64,000 nt of DNA from Paraperlucidibaca sp. (GTDB lineage: Bacteria; Pseudomonadota; Gammaproteobacteria; Pseudomonadales; Moraxellaceae), in NCBI GenBank assembly GCA_018066805.1, contig JAGPVX010000018.1, positions 1 to 64,000 on the forward strand. Reading direction: 5' to 3'. This document shows, piece after piece, positions 27,445-37,432 of the stretch. Made by a program: the position numbers and the translations under genes. The notes under the pieces were generated by a model that saw only the letters and a program-made list of their open reading frames with translations, was not told where the DNA came from and did not search any database. Each line of letters opens with the position of its first letter. Position 1 is the first letter of the stretch.

Positions 27445-28680
27445 ATGTATAAACCACTCTCTGTTTTTATCGGGCTGCGCTACACACGTGCGCGCCGCCG
27501 CGACCAATTTATCTCCTTCATGTCTTTGAGTTCGATGATCGGGCTTATGCTCGGCGTTGCTGTGCTCATCACGGTGTTATCGGTGATGAACGGCTTCGAC
27601 CGCGAGCTTAAGCAGCGCATCTTAGGCATGGTCTCGCAGTCCACTATTCACGCCACCGAGCCGGTACAAAACTGGCGGAAGCTCGTGCAAATTGCCGAAG
27701 CTAGTCCGGGTGTTACTGCTGCCGCGCCGATGTCGCAGGTGCAGGGCATGCTCACTGCCAATGGCCAAGTCAACGGCGCGGTGATCACCGGTATTGCGCC
27801 CGAGTTCGAAGCCAAGGTGTCGATCTTGCCGGACTTCATGACGCAGGGGCAGATGAGCGATCTCACCGATGGCAGCTATGGCATCGTGCTGGGCCAACAG
27901 CTCGCCGATGTACTCGGCGTGCGCATGGGCGATTCGGTAACACTGGTTTTACCCGAGGCCACCTTGAGTGCCGCCGGCGTTATTCCTCGCTTTAAGCGCT
28001 TTAATGTTGTTGGCGTATTTAAGGTTGGCGCTGAGGTCGATGGCATTTTGGCCTATGTGCATTACGCCGATGCCGGTCGCCTGTTGCGCATTGGCGACCG
28101 CGTGCAAGGCTTGCGCTTAAAGGTTGATGACCTGTTTGCCGTGCGTGCCACCAACGAACGCTTATTGGCCACACTGCCGCCATATTTTTACGCCAGCGAT
28201 TGGACGCAGACTCAGGGCAGCTTGTTTAACGCTATCAAAATGGAAAAGGCGATGATGTCTTTACTGCTGCTGCTGATCGTGGCGGTAGCGGCGTTTAATA
28301 TCGTTTCCAGTCTGGTCATGGTGGTTAATGACAAGAAGTCAGACATCGCAATTTTGCGCACCTTAGGCGCCACGCCGGGCATGATTCAGCGCATTTTCTT
28401 AGTGCAGGGCACGGCGGTTGGGCTGGGTGGAACTATCGCGGGTGTGGGCTTAGGCATATTGCTGTCGCTCACTGTTAGTGATATCGCCGCTGGCTATGAG
28501 CGCCTGATGAATGTGCGTTTATTCGATGCCTATTTTGTCAATTATCTGCCCACGCAACTCGATTGGTTTGATGTCACTTGGGTCGGCCTCACTGCATTTA
28601 TTTTGAGCTTCTTGGCGACAATTTATCCGGCACGCCAAGCTGGTCGCATTCAACCAGCGGAGGCTTTGCGCCATGAGTGA
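27445..28680 (+). CDS. lolC: lipoprotein-releasing ABC transporter permease (LolC/LolE type)
   Basis: The 411-residue inner-membrane permease releases mature outer-membrane lipoproteins to LolA. It begins MYKPLSVFIGLRYTRARRRD, typical of LolC. The first transmembrane helix is near residues 25-50, a large periplasmic domain follows to about 265, and three helices lie at about 270-300, 320-345 and 375-400. The FtsX-like block KSDIAILRTLGATPGMIQRIF is near 300. Only one permease gene is linked to lolD; no lolE follows, so the complex may be a homodimer of the LolF type. It overlaps lolD by eight bases. Confidence 0.9.
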   Translation: MYKPLSVFIGLRYTRARRRDQFISFMSLSSMIGLMLGVAVLITVLSVMNGFDRELKQRILGMVSQSTIHATEPVQNWRKLVQIAEASPGVTAAAPMSQVQGMLTANGQVNGAVITGIAPEFEAKVSILPDFMTQGQMSDLTDGSYGIVLGQQLADVLGVRMGDSVTLVLPEATLSAAGVIPRFKRFNVVGVFKVGAEVDGILAYVHYADAGRLLRIGDRVQGLRLKVDDLFAVRATNERLLATLPPYFYASDWTQTQGSLFNAIKMEKAMMSLLLLLIVAVAAFNIVSSLVMVVNDKKSDIAILRTLGATPGMIQRIFLVQGTAVGLGGTIAGVGLGILLSLTVSDIAAGYERLMNVRLFDAYFVNYLPTQLDWFDVTWVGLTAFILSFLATIYPARQAGRIQPAEALRHE

Positions 28681-29365
28681 GATTGTTCTAGCTACCCATG
28701 ATTTGGGTCAGCAATTTTCTGAAGGTCCGCAAGCTATTACGGTCTTGAAGGATGTCAGTTTTCAGGTTATGCGCGGCGAGCGTGTCGCCATTGTCGGTCG
28801 TTCGGGCTCGGGCAAAACCACATTGCTGCATTTGCTCGGTGGCTTAGAGTTGCCAAGCAGCGGTCGCGTTGAGCTGATGGGTAATGACCTAGCCAGCATG
28901 AGCGAAGCGGAGCGCAGTAAGTTGCGTAACCAGCACATCGGTTTTGTCTATCAACTGCATCATCTTTTGCCGGAATTTACGGCATTGGAAAACGTCAGCT
29001 TGCCGGCAGTCATCGGCGGCATGAGTCCTAAATTAGCGCGCAAAAAAGCCCATGAATTATTAACGCGCGTGGGCTTGTCGGAGCGTGTTGAGCACAAGCC
29101 ATCGGAGCTCTCAGGTGGTGAGCGCCAGCGTGTGGCTTTGGCGCGTGCGCTAGTGTGTGACCCTGCCTTGGTATTGGCAGATGAGCCTACAGGCAATCTC
29201 GATCGCGATACTGCCGAGTCGATTCATCAGCTCATCGTTGAGCTAAATGAAACCTTGGGGATTAGCTTTATTATCGTGACTCACGAAGAGCGTTTGGCGT
29301 CTTTGGCGCATCGGCGTTTGAGCATGAGCAGCGGTAGCTTAGTCGAGCTTGATCAAGCCCAATAA
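28673..29365 (+). CDS. lolD: lipoprotein-releasing ABC transporter ATPase
   Basis: A 230-residue ATPase that powers lipoprotein extraction. Walker A is GRSGSGKTTL at about residues 42-51, the ABC signature LSGGERQRVALARAL near 144-158, and Walker B LVLADEPTGNLD near 164-175. The H-loop is in IIVTHEERLASLAHR. The PEFTALENVSLP stretch between Walker A and the signature is typical of LolD/MacB ATPases. The start overlaps the end of the permease gene. The next gene runs the opposite way. Confidence 0.95.
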   Translation: MSEIVLATHDLGQQFSEGPQAITVLKDVSFQVMRGERVAIVGRSGSGKTTLLHLLGGLELPSSGRVELMGNDLASMSEAERSKLRNQHIGFVYQLHHLLPEFTALENVSLPAVIGGMSPKLARKKAHELLTRVGLSERVEHKPSELSGGERQRVALARALVCDPALVLADEPTGNLDRDTAESIHQLIVELNETLGISFIIVTHEERLASLAHRRLSMSSGSLVELDQAQ

Positions 29366-29374
29366 TGCTGCGCC

Positions 29375-29956
29375 TTACTGCGCAGAAATGTCATTAGATT
29401 TTTGCGCGAGCCGGGCTTCTAGGCGCTTGCGCCAAGCCGTGACCACATGCCATCGCCAAAAATAGCGCATGGCGATATAGCCTATCGTACCTAACACCAG
29501 CCCTAGTACGACCGAGCCAAGGAAGAATGGTTTGAGCTGCTGAAGTAGGCCTACCTCGAAAGCGTCTACGGGCGCATCCGACATATGCAGTGCGCGCGTC
29601 GCCAAATGCTCTAGCTGATGCCAGGTGAGCATGGGCACATCAAGCAAATGGCTACCTAACCAATAACCGCTATACATAAATGGCAATAGCGTTAGTGGGT
29701 TAGTGATCCATACCAGTAGAATCATCAGCGGCAAATTAATGCGAAAGACAATGGCGATAGCGGTGGCCGGCACCATTTGAAAAGGTACGGGTAGGAAGGC
29801 GCAGAATAGACCCCAAAACATCGCCCATGAAGCCGAGCGGCGGTTTAGGTGCCAGAGACTAGGATCACTCAGGCGGTTGCGTAAAAAGCCGAGGCCCTTC
29901 ATCTCTCGGATTTGCTCCGGAGTGGGAAGGTAGCGACGAATAAAAGCCTTAGCCAT
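29375..29956 (-). CDS. DUF2062 membrane protein
   Basis: A 193-residue protein of the DUF2062 family. It starts MAKAFIRRYLPTPEQIREMK and has hydrophobic segments at about 42-65, 70-90, and 140-165, with conserved LWHLNRRSASWAMFWGLF and the ITNPLTLLPFMYSGYWLG block. GGAAG five bases upstream supports 29956 over the in-frame ATG at 29968. It lies between lolD and comEC, where Pseudomonas also carries a DUF2062 gene. Its biochemical role is unknown. Confidence 0.82.
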   Translation of the reverse strand: MAKAFIRRYLPTPEQIREMKGLGFLRNRLSDPSLWHLNRRSASWAMFWGLFCAFLPVPFQMVPATAIAIVFRINLPLMILLVWITNPLTLLPFMYSGYWLGSHLLDVPMLTWHQLEHLATRALHMSDAPVDAFEVGLLQQLKPFFLGSVVLGLVLGTIGYIAMRYFWRWHVVTAWRKRLEARLAQKSNDISAQ

Positions 29957-30047
29957 GAGGTCTTCCATGTTCTACCCAGAAAGAGGGCAGGCCGTAGTCT
30001 ACACTGAGAGTTGATTCAACTGGAATGGATGCCAGGGGAGCAACAGC

Positions 30048-32420
30048 GTGTCTTCGCTATTATTTAGTTTTGTTTATGGCGTATTTTTGTTGCGCCTATG
30101 GGCGCAGCTGCCTTCATTTATGCTTTGCTTAGCCTATTGCGCAGTGATATTGGGCGGCATTTTTCTTGCTCAGCTTCTTCGTCAGCGCCGCTCATTTAAA
30201 GATTTCGCCCTCAGCTGGCCAGCACTTGCCGGCATCGGTTTGAGCGCGGGCATGCTCTGGTCTGTATTTGCCGCAACGCAGGCGATGACGCAGCAGCTGC
30301 CATCGGCGTGTGAAGGTGAGCGCCTGAATGTTATGGGTCGTATTGCTAGCTTGCCAAGACCAGCGCAGCCGGTTGGCGAGCGTTTTGTCTTTCAGCCTAT
30401 TTCAGGCGCTGAATCGTGCTGGCAGAGCGGCGTTAACTGGCAGCTGAGTTGGCGCGGCGATATTCTATTAAAGCCTGATGAAGTGTGGCGCTTTCAGCTG
30501 CGCTTGAAGCGGCCCAATGGTGTGGTCAATCCCGGCGGCTTCGATGGCGAGCTGTGGTGGCATCAGAGCGGCATTAGCGCTACTGGCTGGGCGAGCTCTG
30601 GCGAGCGCATTGCTGCTGCCGAGACCACGCTCGATGGTTTGCGCTGGCGTATTCGCCAACATTTGCTAGCGAGCTTTCCAGATCAGCCCGATGCCGCCGG
30701 CACAGTATTGGCGCTGCTCACTGGCGACCGTGCGGGCATGTCCATCGAAGCCTGGGACAGATACGCGCGCACCGGCATCACGCATTTGGTGGCGATTTCA
30801 GGTGTGCACATCACCATGGTTGCCTGGTTAGTAGCGTGGTTTGTTCGCCGCTGCTGGTTGCGCTCGCCGAAGCTGGCGTTGTGGCAGCCAGCCGTGCGTG
30901 TGTCGGGTGTTATCGGCTGGCTGGCGGCATGTGGCTATGGTGCGTTGGCGGGCATGGAAGTGCCAACGCAGCGCACTTTATTGATGCTCGGAATGATCGT
31001 TTGGCTACGTTGCCTGCCAGGTGAGATGCGCGCGACACAAAGCCTGTTATTGGCTTTAACGGCGGTGCTGCTGCTCGATCCCTTAGCGATTCATTCGGCC
31101 GGTTTGTGGCTGTCTTTTGCTGCTGTCGCCTTACTGATGGCTGGCGGCATGGCTCCCGGTGAGGAAGTGAGTTGGCGCGCGGGTTTTCGAGCGCAATGGC
31201 TGGCGACGTGGGGCTTACTGCCGTTGACCTTGGCGCTATTTTCTCGGCTAGCGTGGCTGAGCTTGCCGATCAATATCATCGCCATCCCGTGGGTAACGTT
31301 TACTGTGGTACCAGTGGCAATGGCGGGCCTGCTCGCGCATAGCGTCTCCGAGCCGCTAGGCCATGCGTTATGGGCTTTGGCTATTGGCAGCATGGCCATG
31401 CTCGATGAGTTGCTGAAATGGGCGGCAGCACTGCCGGGAGCGGCCATTGATTGGCATTTACCTGGCGCGACAGTCTGGGCGCTGGGCTTGAGTATTGCTT
31501 TATTACTGATGCCGCGCGCGCTGCCTGGGCGGCAATTGGCATGGCTGCCGCTGCTTGCGCTGTGTTGGCCGCAGCCGAGCTTGAGCGAAGGCCAGTTGCG
31601 GCTGAGCATTATCGATGTCGGTCAAGGTTTGTCGGTGCATGCGGAAACGGCAAAACATCAGCTGTTATTTGACACTGGTGCAGCATTTAGCGATGACGCC
31701 GGCGCTGGTCAGCGCATTATTTTGCCGTATTTGCGCTGGGCTCAGGTGCGCTCGCTCGATGCTCTCGTGTTTAGCCACGACGACAATGATCATACCGGCG
31801 GTGGCGGGGCGATCTTGCGCACGCTGCCGGTGGCCCAGGTTTGGGGCGAGTGGCCATCGCATTTGGCGCAATGGCCTTTAGCTGAGCGTCCGCCGCAGCA
31901 AGGTTGCCGCAGTGGCCAGCGTTGGCAATGGGATGGCGTCGAGTTCGAGTTTATGTGGCCAGACCCAGCGTTTTTGCTCAAGCGCGATAATGAACGCTCT
32001 TGCGTGCTGCGCATTCGTGCACAGGGATTTACCGTGCTGATTCCGGCTGACCTAGAGGCACAAGGCGAATTAACGCTGTTAGCTATGCAGTCTGATCTGC
32101 GCGCAGATTTACTCTTACTTGGCCACCATGGCAGCAAAACATCGAGCACCGAAAGTTGGCTAGATGCGGTTGCGCCGCGCGAGGTCATTGCCACCGTTGG
32201 TTATCGCAATCGTTTTCATCATCCGCACTCCACAGTGCAACAACGCGTTATGGCCAGAGGTATTCCGCTGTATCGAAGTGATGATAGTGGTCTGTTGCGT
32301 TATGAGTTTCTTCAAGTTGGGCGATGGCCACGAGTGCAGCATGGGCGATTGCTCGATAAGCATTATTGGCGAGCAAAACCGCGGCTGCTTTCGCCTCAGC
32401 CATCTGAAATGCCGCCCTAA
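30048..32420 (+). CDS. comEC: DNA internalisation competence protein ComEC/Rec2
   Basis: A 790-residue inner-membrane channel for uptake of single-stranded DNA in natural transformation. The N-terminal hydrophobic segments and DUF4131-type OB region occupy about 1-200. The Competence domain runs from about 225 to 500 and starts with ALLTGDRAGMS and GITHLVAISGVHITMVAWL. A metallo-beta-lactamase-like domain follows, with VFSHDDNDHTGGGGAIL near 575 and LLLGHHGSKTSSTESWL near 690. AGGGGAG at 30033-30039 precedes a GTG start. All three domains are intact, so the host could be transformable if type IV pili are encoded elsewhere. Confidence 0.93.
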   Translation: MSSLLFSFVYGVFLLRLWAQLPSFMLCLAYCAVILGGIFLAQLLRQRRSFKDFALSWPALAGIGLSAGMLWSVFAATQAMTQQLPSACEGERLNVMGRIASLPRPAQPVGERFVFQPISGAESCWQSGVNWQLSWRGDILLKPDEVWRFQLRLKRPNGVVNPGGFDGELWWHQSGISATGWASSGERIAAAETTLDGLRWRIRQHLLASFPDQPDAAGTVLALLTGDRAGMSIEAWDRYARTGITHLVAISGVHITMVAWLVAWFVRRCWLRSPKLALWQPAVRVSGVIGWLAACGYGALAGMEVPTQRTLLMLGMIVWLRCLPGEMRATQSLLLALTAVLLLDPLAIHSAGLWLSFAAVALLMAGGMAPGEEVSWRAGFRAQWLATWGLLPLTLALFSRLAWLSLPINIIAIPWVTFTVVPVAMAGLLAHSVSEPLGHALWALAIGSMAMLDELLKWAAALPGAAIDWHLPGATVWALGLSIALLLMPRALPGRQLAWLPLLALCWPQPSLSEGQLRLSIIDVGQGLSVHAETAKHQLLFDTGAAFSDDAGAGQRIILPYLRWAQVRSLDALVFSHDDNDHTGGGGAILRTLPVAQVWGEWPSHLAQWPLAERPPQQGCRSGQRWQWDGVEFEFMWPDPAFLLKRDNERSCVLRIRAQGFTVLIPADLEAQGELTLLAMQSDLRADLLLLGHHGSKTSSTESWLDAVAPREVIATVGYRNRFHHPHSTVQQRVMARGIPLYRSDDSGLLRYEFLQVGRWPRVQHGRLLDKHYWRAKPRLLSPQPSEMPP

Positions 32421-32483
32421 GTGCTTGGCGCACTGGCCGCCATCCCTTAGAGTAGCGGCTATTCGCGATGAGGAGATGAGCCT

Positions 32484-33176
32484 GTGTTTGAGATGATGAA
32501 ATCTGGCGGGTATTTGATGCTGCCGTTGTTAGTGGCGTCGGTGCTGGCCTTGGCAATCATCCTAGAGCGTGCGTGGTCATTACGCCGAAGTCGGGTGGCG
32601 CCGCCACAGCTGTTAAGCCAAGTTTGGCGACAGCTGCAAGCAGGTGAAATGAATGCTGATCAGCTGCGTTTACTGCAAGCTGGCTCACCCTTAGGCTCTT
32701 TGTTGGCAGCGGGCTTGATCAATGCGCGCCATGGCCGTGATCTCACCAAAGAAAGTATCGAAGATGCCGCTACACCGGTCGTGCACGAAATGGAGCGCTA
32801 CCTAACGTTGCTCGGCACCATAGCGATGATTTCACCCTTGTTGGGCTTGCTCGGCACCGTTATCGGCATTATCGATGCATTTTTGGTGGTCACTGCCGGT
32901 GGTATTAGCGATCCGACAGCATTAGCGGGTGGCATTTCTAAAGCCTTGGTGACAACGGCTGGCGGCATCTTTGTCGCCATCCCAGCAATGATTATGCACC
33001 GTTATTATCTGCGCCATATTCAGACCCTAATAGTGAGCATGGAGCAGCAGGCGGTGAAGCTGGTCGATATGCTGCACGGCGATCGTGAGGTGGATGTGCT
33101 GCCTAGCGCCGCTAGCTTCACAGCGCCCGCCACAGGCAGCGTTGCAACACCGAGCAGAGATGGAGCTGAGGCGTGA
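32484..33176 (+). CDS. exbB: ExbB/TolQ-family proton channel protein
   Basis: A 230-residue inner-membrane protein of the MotA/TolQ/ExbB family, forming the proton-driven motor with ExbD. Hydrophobic segments are at about 8-28, 110-135 and 150-180, with the family block ISPLLGLLGTVIGIIDAFLVV near 111-131 and GGISKALVTTAGGIFVAIPAM near 147-167. The start is GTG with GAGGAGATG upstream. The stop overlaps the exbD start. Which TonB-like partner or which outer-membrane process it energises cannot be told from this locus. Confidence 0.88.
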   Translation: MFEMMKSGGYLMLPLLVASVLALAIILERAWSLRRSRVAPPQLLSQVWRQLQAGEMNADQLRLLQAGSPLGSLLAAGLINARHGRDLTKESIEDAATPVVHEMERYLTLLGTIAMISPLLGLLGTVIGIIDAFLVVTAGGISDPTALAGGISKALVTTAGGIFVAIPAMIMHRYYLRHIQTLIVSMEQQAVKLVDMLHGDREVDVLPSAASFTAPATGSVATPSRDGAEA

Positions 33177-33598
33177 AATTAAAGCGTCCCATGGATGATC
33201 ATTTGGAACTCAATCTCACGCCATTGATTGATTGCCTGCTGTTTTTGATTATCTTTTTCTTGCTGTCGACCACGTTTGCAAAGACCGGCAAGTTACAAAT
33301 TACCTTGCCTCAGGCCGATGCCACGGTGCCGGCTGCGAAGAAAAATCCTTTAGAAGTCTCGGTAGATGGTCGCGGCCATTACGCCGTCAATGGTGAGGTG
33401 TTGGCCGCTAATAGCCCTGAAGCGTTGCGCACTGCCATCGAGGCAAAAGCAGGTGAGAAGCGCGATCAACCATTGATTATTTCTGCCGATGGCCAAGCGC
33501 CGCATCAGTCAGTGGTAACGATCATGGATATCGCCGGCCAGCTTGGGTTTCGTCAAATTGGAATTGGCACACAAAAAGCTGCCACTAGCGCCCCTTAA
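33173..33598 (+). CDS. exbD: ExbD/TolR-family protein
   Basis: A 141-residue partner of ExbB. After a short cytoplasmic stretch containing LNLTPLIDCLLFLIIFFLLS, a single transmembrane helix spans about residues 19-36 with the conserved membrane aspartate Asp21. The periplasmic part has the ExbD fold. GTG start, overlapping exbB by four bases. An exbB-exbD pair between comEC and the lipid A genes is the usual order in Pseudomonadales. Confidence 0.88.
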   Translation: MKLKRPMDDHLELNLTPLIDCLLFLIIFFLLSTTFAKTGKLQITLPQADATVPAAKKNPLEVSVDGRGHYAVNGEVLAANSPEALRTAIEAKAGEKRDQPLIISADGQAPHQSVVTIMDIAGQLGFRQIGIGTQKAATSAP

Positions 33599-33616
33599 TT
33601 TTTTGGAAGTTTATTC

Positions 33617-35383
33617 ATGAGCTCAGCGCCAGTCGAAACTACTAGCTGGGAGTCGTATAAGCGGCTTTTAGGCTATACCCGAAAACATTGGAAAATCTTT
33701 TTGTTTGCTGTCTTCGGCTTCATTTTGAATGCGCAAACCGAATGGGCTGCGGCGCAATTATTGAAGTACATCATTACCGCGATTCAAGACCAAGATCAGG
33801 CCTCGAAAAATATGTTTCCGGTGCTGATTATCACGCTATTTCTTGTGCGTGGTATTGGTAGCTTTATTGGCACCTATTATATGTCTCTGATTTCTCGCAA
33901 TATTGTCTATGCATTGCGGATTGAGTTGTTTGATCGCCTGATGACGTTGCCGGCACGCTATTATAACGAAAACTCAGCGGGGCATATTTCTGCCAAGCTC
34001 ATGTACAACGTTGAGCAAGTCACAGCCGCAGCCACGGATGCGTTAAAAACGATTGTGCGCGAGGGCGCAGTTGTCATCGGCTTATTTGGCTATTTGTTTT
34101 ACACCAACTGGAAGTTGTCGTTATCGCTGCTGGTGGTTGGGCCATTTGCTGCCATGCTAGTTCGCGTGGCAAGTAAGCGTTTCCGCAAGCTCGCGGTGCG
34201 CATGCAAAATGCCATGGGTAACCTTAGCCATATCGCGCAAGAGGCCATTAACGGCTTCCTCGTGGTGAAGACGTATGGCGGCGAAGACTTCGAGCGTAAT
34301 CGCTTCGACAAAGCTTCGCGTGAGAACCTCAAACAAGGCATGAAAATTGTCGTCACCAGCGCCATCAATACACCAGTAATACAGCTGCTGATGGCCGTGG
34401 CTCTGGCCGGCGTGATTTGGGTGGCCTTGCAGCCAGGCATCACTGGGCAGACTTCACCAGGTGAGTTTGTCGCCTATATTACGGCAGCAGGCCTGATGGC
34501 TAAGCCGATCAAATCACTGACTGAAGTCAATGAAAAGCTGCAACGCGGTATCTCTGCAGCGCAGTCAATTTTCGATGTCATTGATGAGACACCTGAGCCT
34601 ACTGGCGGTACTCGCGCCATTACGCGCTTAAAGGGCGAAGTAGAGTTCCGCAATTTGCGCTTTGCTTATGAGCCAGGTAATCCTGTGCTGCATGACTTTT
34701 CTTTGAAAGTCGCGCCAGGTCAGACGGTCGCTATTGTTGGTCGCTCGGGTTCGGGCAAGACAACGCTAGTAAATTTGCTGCCGCGTTTTCACGATGCCGA
34801 AGCTGGCGAGCTGCTTATTGATGGCTTCCCGATTGACGACTATCCCGTGGGTGAGTTGCGCAAACAGATTGCCACGGTTAGCCAAAAGGTCATTTTGTTC
34901 GATGACACAGTGGCGAATAACATCGCCTATGGTGCCTACCGTCACTTGCCGCGCGAAACCATTGTGGCAGCAGCGAAAACGGCCTTTGCCGATGACTTTA
35001 TTCGTGAGCTACCGCAGGGTTACGACACTCGCATTGGCCAAGATGGCATGCAGCTTTCCGGTGGTCAGCGCCAGCGTTTAGCGATTGCTCGTGCGTTGAT
35101 TAAAGATGCGCCTATCTTGATTTTGGACGAAGCCACGAGCGCGCTTGATAACGAGTCTGAGTTCTATATTCAGGCCGCTCTTGAGCGCGTCATGGAAGGC
35201 CGGACGACGCTGGTGATCGCCCATCGTTTATCGACTATTGAAAACGCCGATGTCATTGTTGTGATGGATCAAGGCCGCATTATTGAGCAAGGCAATCATG
35301 CCGAGCTACTAGCCAAAGCTGGCGCTTACGCGCAATTGCATAGCCGCCATTTTAGTGAGGATGACGATGGCCGCATGGCCTGA
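33617..35383 (+). CDS. msbA: lipid A export ATP-binding/permease protein MsbA
   Basis: The 588-residue half-transporter flips core-lipid A across the inner membrane. Six transmembrane segments occupy about residues 20-300, with conserved IFLFAVFGFILNAQTEW and FGYLFYTNWKLSLSLL. The nucleotide-binding domain starts near 340: Walker A GRSGSGKTTLVNLLPRFHD near 375, LSGGQRQRLAIARALIKDAP near 480, Walker B ILILDEATSALD near 500 and IAHRLSTIENAD near 535. It overlaps lpxK by 17 bases, which supports the lipid A assignment over a drug exporter. Confidence 0.93.
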   Translation: MSSAPVETTSWESYKRLLGYTRKHWKIFLFAVFGFILNAQTEWAAAQLLKYIITAIQDQDQASKNMFPVLIITLFLVRGIGSFIGTYYMSLISRNIVYALRIELFDRLMTLPARYYNENSAGHISAKLMYNVEQVTAAATDALKTIVREGAVVIGLFGYLFYTNWKLSLSLLVVGPFAAMLVRVASKRFRKLAVRMQNAMGNLSHIAQEAINGFLVVKTYGGEDFERNRFDKASRENLKQGMKIVVTSAINTPVIQLLMAVALAGVIWVALQPGITGQTSPGEFVAYITAAGLMAKPIKSLTEVNEKLQRGISAAQSIFDVIDETPEPTGGTRAITRLKGEVEFRNLRFAYEPGNPVLHDFSLKVAPGQTVAIVGRSGSGKTTLVNLLPRFHDAEAGELLIDGFPIDDYPVGELRKQIATVSQKVILFDDTVANNIAYGAYRHLPRETIVAAAKTAFADDFIRELPQGYDTRIGQDGMQLSGGQRQRLAIARALIKDAPILILDEATSALDNESEFYIQAALERVMEGRTTLVIAHRLSTIENADVIVVMDQGRIIEQGNHAELLAKAGAYAQLHSRHFSEDDDGRMA

Positions 35384-36377
35384 ACGTTGGCATCAGGGGC
35401 ATTTCTTGCTGCGCTTGCTATTGCCACTGTCGTGGCTATTTAGCTGGCTTGCCGCGCGACGAAAACGCGCCTATGCCTCAGGCAAAAAGCCAACGTGGCG
35501 CGCCCCCGTGCCTATCATCGTGGTGGGTAATATCAGCGTTGGTGGCACCGGTAAAACACCATTAACACAAGCTATTGTGCAGCAGTTACAGGCCGCAGGC
35601 TGGCGCCCAGGCATCATTAGTCGTGGCTATGGTGGCAGCTGTGAGTACCCTTGCGAAGTGAGCACACAAGCGACACCAGCTAAAGTTGGCGACGAGCCTT
35701 TGCTGCTGGCGCGTGCCAGTGGCGTACCGGTAGTTGTTGATCCTGTGCGTAGTCGCGGCGCCGCATTTTTACTGGCGCATCACCCCGAATGTGATGTGAT
35801 TATTTCTGATGATGGCCTGCAGCATTACGCCCTTGAGCGCGATATTGAAATTGCCGTGATCGATGGTAAACGTGGCTTAGGTTCGGGCTGGGCATTGCCG
35901 GCCGGACCTTTACGTGAGCCTGTAGCGCGGTTAAATGAAGTCGATTTTGTCGTGCTCAATGGTTCATGGCACTTAACCACGCCGGTGCCGGAAAATGCCT
36001 ACACCATGGTGCTTGAGCCACAGCCTTGGCTGCCAGTTTGCCTTGAGCAGGCCAATCAAACACCACCACTGAAAGGCCCGGTACATGCGATTGCGGGTAT
36101 TGGTCATCCGCCACGATTTTTTGAATTGCTCGCAAGCCTTGGCTATGGCCCTGAGCCACACTCGTTCCCTGATCATTACGCTTACCGTGCCGAAGATCTG
36201 CGTTTTGAGCCGCTACTGCCACTGGTCATGACCGAAAAAGATGCAGTGAAGTGTGCGCAATTTGCACCGCCAAATAGCTGGTATGTGCCGGTTCGAGCTA
36301 TGCTGCCAGATGTATTTTGGCAGGAGTTATTGGCGCGTTTGGCAGAAAAAAAGGCTGCTCAGCCCAACATCATGTGA
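35367..36377 (+). CDS. lpxK: tetraacyldisaccharide 4'-kinase
   Basis: LpxK phosphorylates the 4' position of the lipid A disaccharide precursor at the inner membrane. The 336-residue product has an N-terminal hydrophobic anchor (about 12-30), the P-loop [15 protein letters not shown] near residues 53-67, ISRGYGG near 85, [19 protein letters not shown] near 145 and the C-terminal [13 protein letters not shown] at 35356-35359 favours the ATG at 35367 over an upstream GTG (35355) and ATG (35361). It is translated from within the end of msbA. Confidence 0.93.
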   Translation: MAAWPERWHQGHFLLRLLLPLSWLFSWLAARRKRAYASGKKPTWRAPVPIIVVGNISVGGTGKTPLTQAIVQQLQAAGWRPGIISRGYGGSCEYPCEVSTQATPAKVGDEPLLLARASGVPVVVDPVRSRGAAFLLAHHPECDVIISDDGLQHYALERDIEIAVIDGKRGLGSGWALPAGPLREPVARLNEVDFVVLNGSWHLTTPVPENAYTMVLEPQPWLPVCLEQANQTPPLKGPVHAIAGIGHPPRFFELLASLGYGPEPHSFPDHYAYRAEDLRFEPLLPLVMTEKDAVKCAQFAPPNSWYVPVRAMLPDVFWQELLARLAEKKAAQPNIM

Positions 36378-36402
36378 ATTAAAAATAGATTGGATATTGC
36401 TC

Positions 36403-36597
36403 ATGCTAGATAAAAAACTGCTCGCACTATTGGCTTGCCCACTCTGCAAAGGGCCATTAATTCATCAGCAAGATGAGCTGATTTGTCGTGCCGATGCACT
36501 GGCGTTTCCAGTGCGTGATGGCATCCCTGTGATGCTTGAAGGTGAGGCGCGAGCGCTGACCTTAGAGGAATCTTTGCCTGAGCATGGCGCGCGCTAA
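36403..36597 (+). CDS. Trm112/YcaR-like small protein
   Basis: A 64-residue protein of the Trm112-like (UPF0434, YcaR) family. It shows the family core [14 protein letters not shown] with a CxxC pair, a third Cys in [21 protein letters not shown], and an acidic tail. TTGGAT at 36389-36394 precedes the ATG. It lies between lpxK and kdsB exactly as ycaR does in enterics, so it belongs to this envelope operon, but no reaction is established for it. Confidence 0.88.
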   Translation: MLDKKLLALLACPLCKGPLIHQQDELICRADALAFPVRDGIPVMLEGEARALTLEESLPEHGAR

Positions 36598-36643
36598 GCG
36601 CTGGCAATTGATCATTTGAGCTTCGACTGAGAGGACAAAGCTG

Positions 36644-37432
36644 ATGAGTTTTCGTGTTGTTATTCCCGCCCGTTTTGGCTCTAGCCGACTGCCTGGAAAA
36701 CCCCTACTCGACATCGCAGGCAAGCCCATGGTGGTGCATGTCTATGAGCGAGCCTTACTCAGCGCCGCGACCGATGTGGTGGTTGCCACCGACGATCAGC
36801 GTATTGCCGATGCGCTGCGCGCCTACGATGCACCAGTAGTGATGACACGTGCTGATCATCCTTCCGGCACTGATCGTCTGCAAGAAGTCGCCGAGCAGCT
36901 CGGTTGGCAGCCCGATGACATCGTGGTCAATGTGCAGGGCGATGAGCCCTTAATTCCGCCCAGTGTGATTAACCAAGTGGCTGATAATCTGGCCGAGGCC
37001 GCTGAGGCGGGCATGGCAACATTGGCTGAGCCCTTGCACGATATTGAGCAATTATTTAACCCCAATATCGTTAAGCTCGTGCGTGATGTAAATAACTTCG
37101 CCCTGTATTTCAGCCGTGCTCCAATGCCATGGGCGCGTGATACCTTTGCGCTAAACCGCGAGCAGCTGCCACCCGAAGCCTTATCGTTATATTTGCGCCA
37201 CCTTGGTATTTACGCCTATCGCGTCGGCTTTTTGCATGACTATGTGTCGTGGCCGCCGGCGCTGATTGAGCAGGTAGAGTCATTGGAGCAGTTGCGCGCC
37301 CTATATCAAGGTGTGCGTATCCATGTTGATGTCGCCCATGCCTCATTGCCACCAGGTGTGGATACTCAAGCTGATCTTGACCGAGTGCGCGCTATTTTGT
37401 CGGGCTCAGGTGCTGCTGGGGCAATGGCATGA
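36644..37432 (+). CDS. kdsB: 3-deoxy-manno-octulosonate cytidylyltransferase
   Basis: KdsB activates Kdo as CMP-Kdo for the inner core of lipopolysaccharide. The 262-residue protein starts with the nucleotide-binding loop [17 protein letters not shown] at residues 4-20. [20 protein letters not shown] near 94-113 and [12 protein letters not shown] near 150-161 are also conserved. The C-terminal extension of about 10 Gly/Ala residues is not conserved. GAGAGGA lies before the ATG. The stop overlaps the next start as ATGA. Confidence 0.95.
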   Translation: MSFRVVIPARFGSSRLPGKPLLDIAGKPMVVHVYERALLSAATDVVVATDDQRIADALRAYDAPVVMTRADHPSGTDRLQEVAEQLGWQPDDIVVNVQGDEPLIPPSVINQVADNLAEAAEAGMATLAEPLHDIEQLFNPNIVKLVRDVNNFALYFSRAPMPWARDTFALNREQLPPEALSLYLRHLGIYAYRVGFLHDYVSWPPALIEQVESLEQLRALYQGVRIHVDVAHASLPPGVDTQADLDRVRAILSGSGAAGAMA

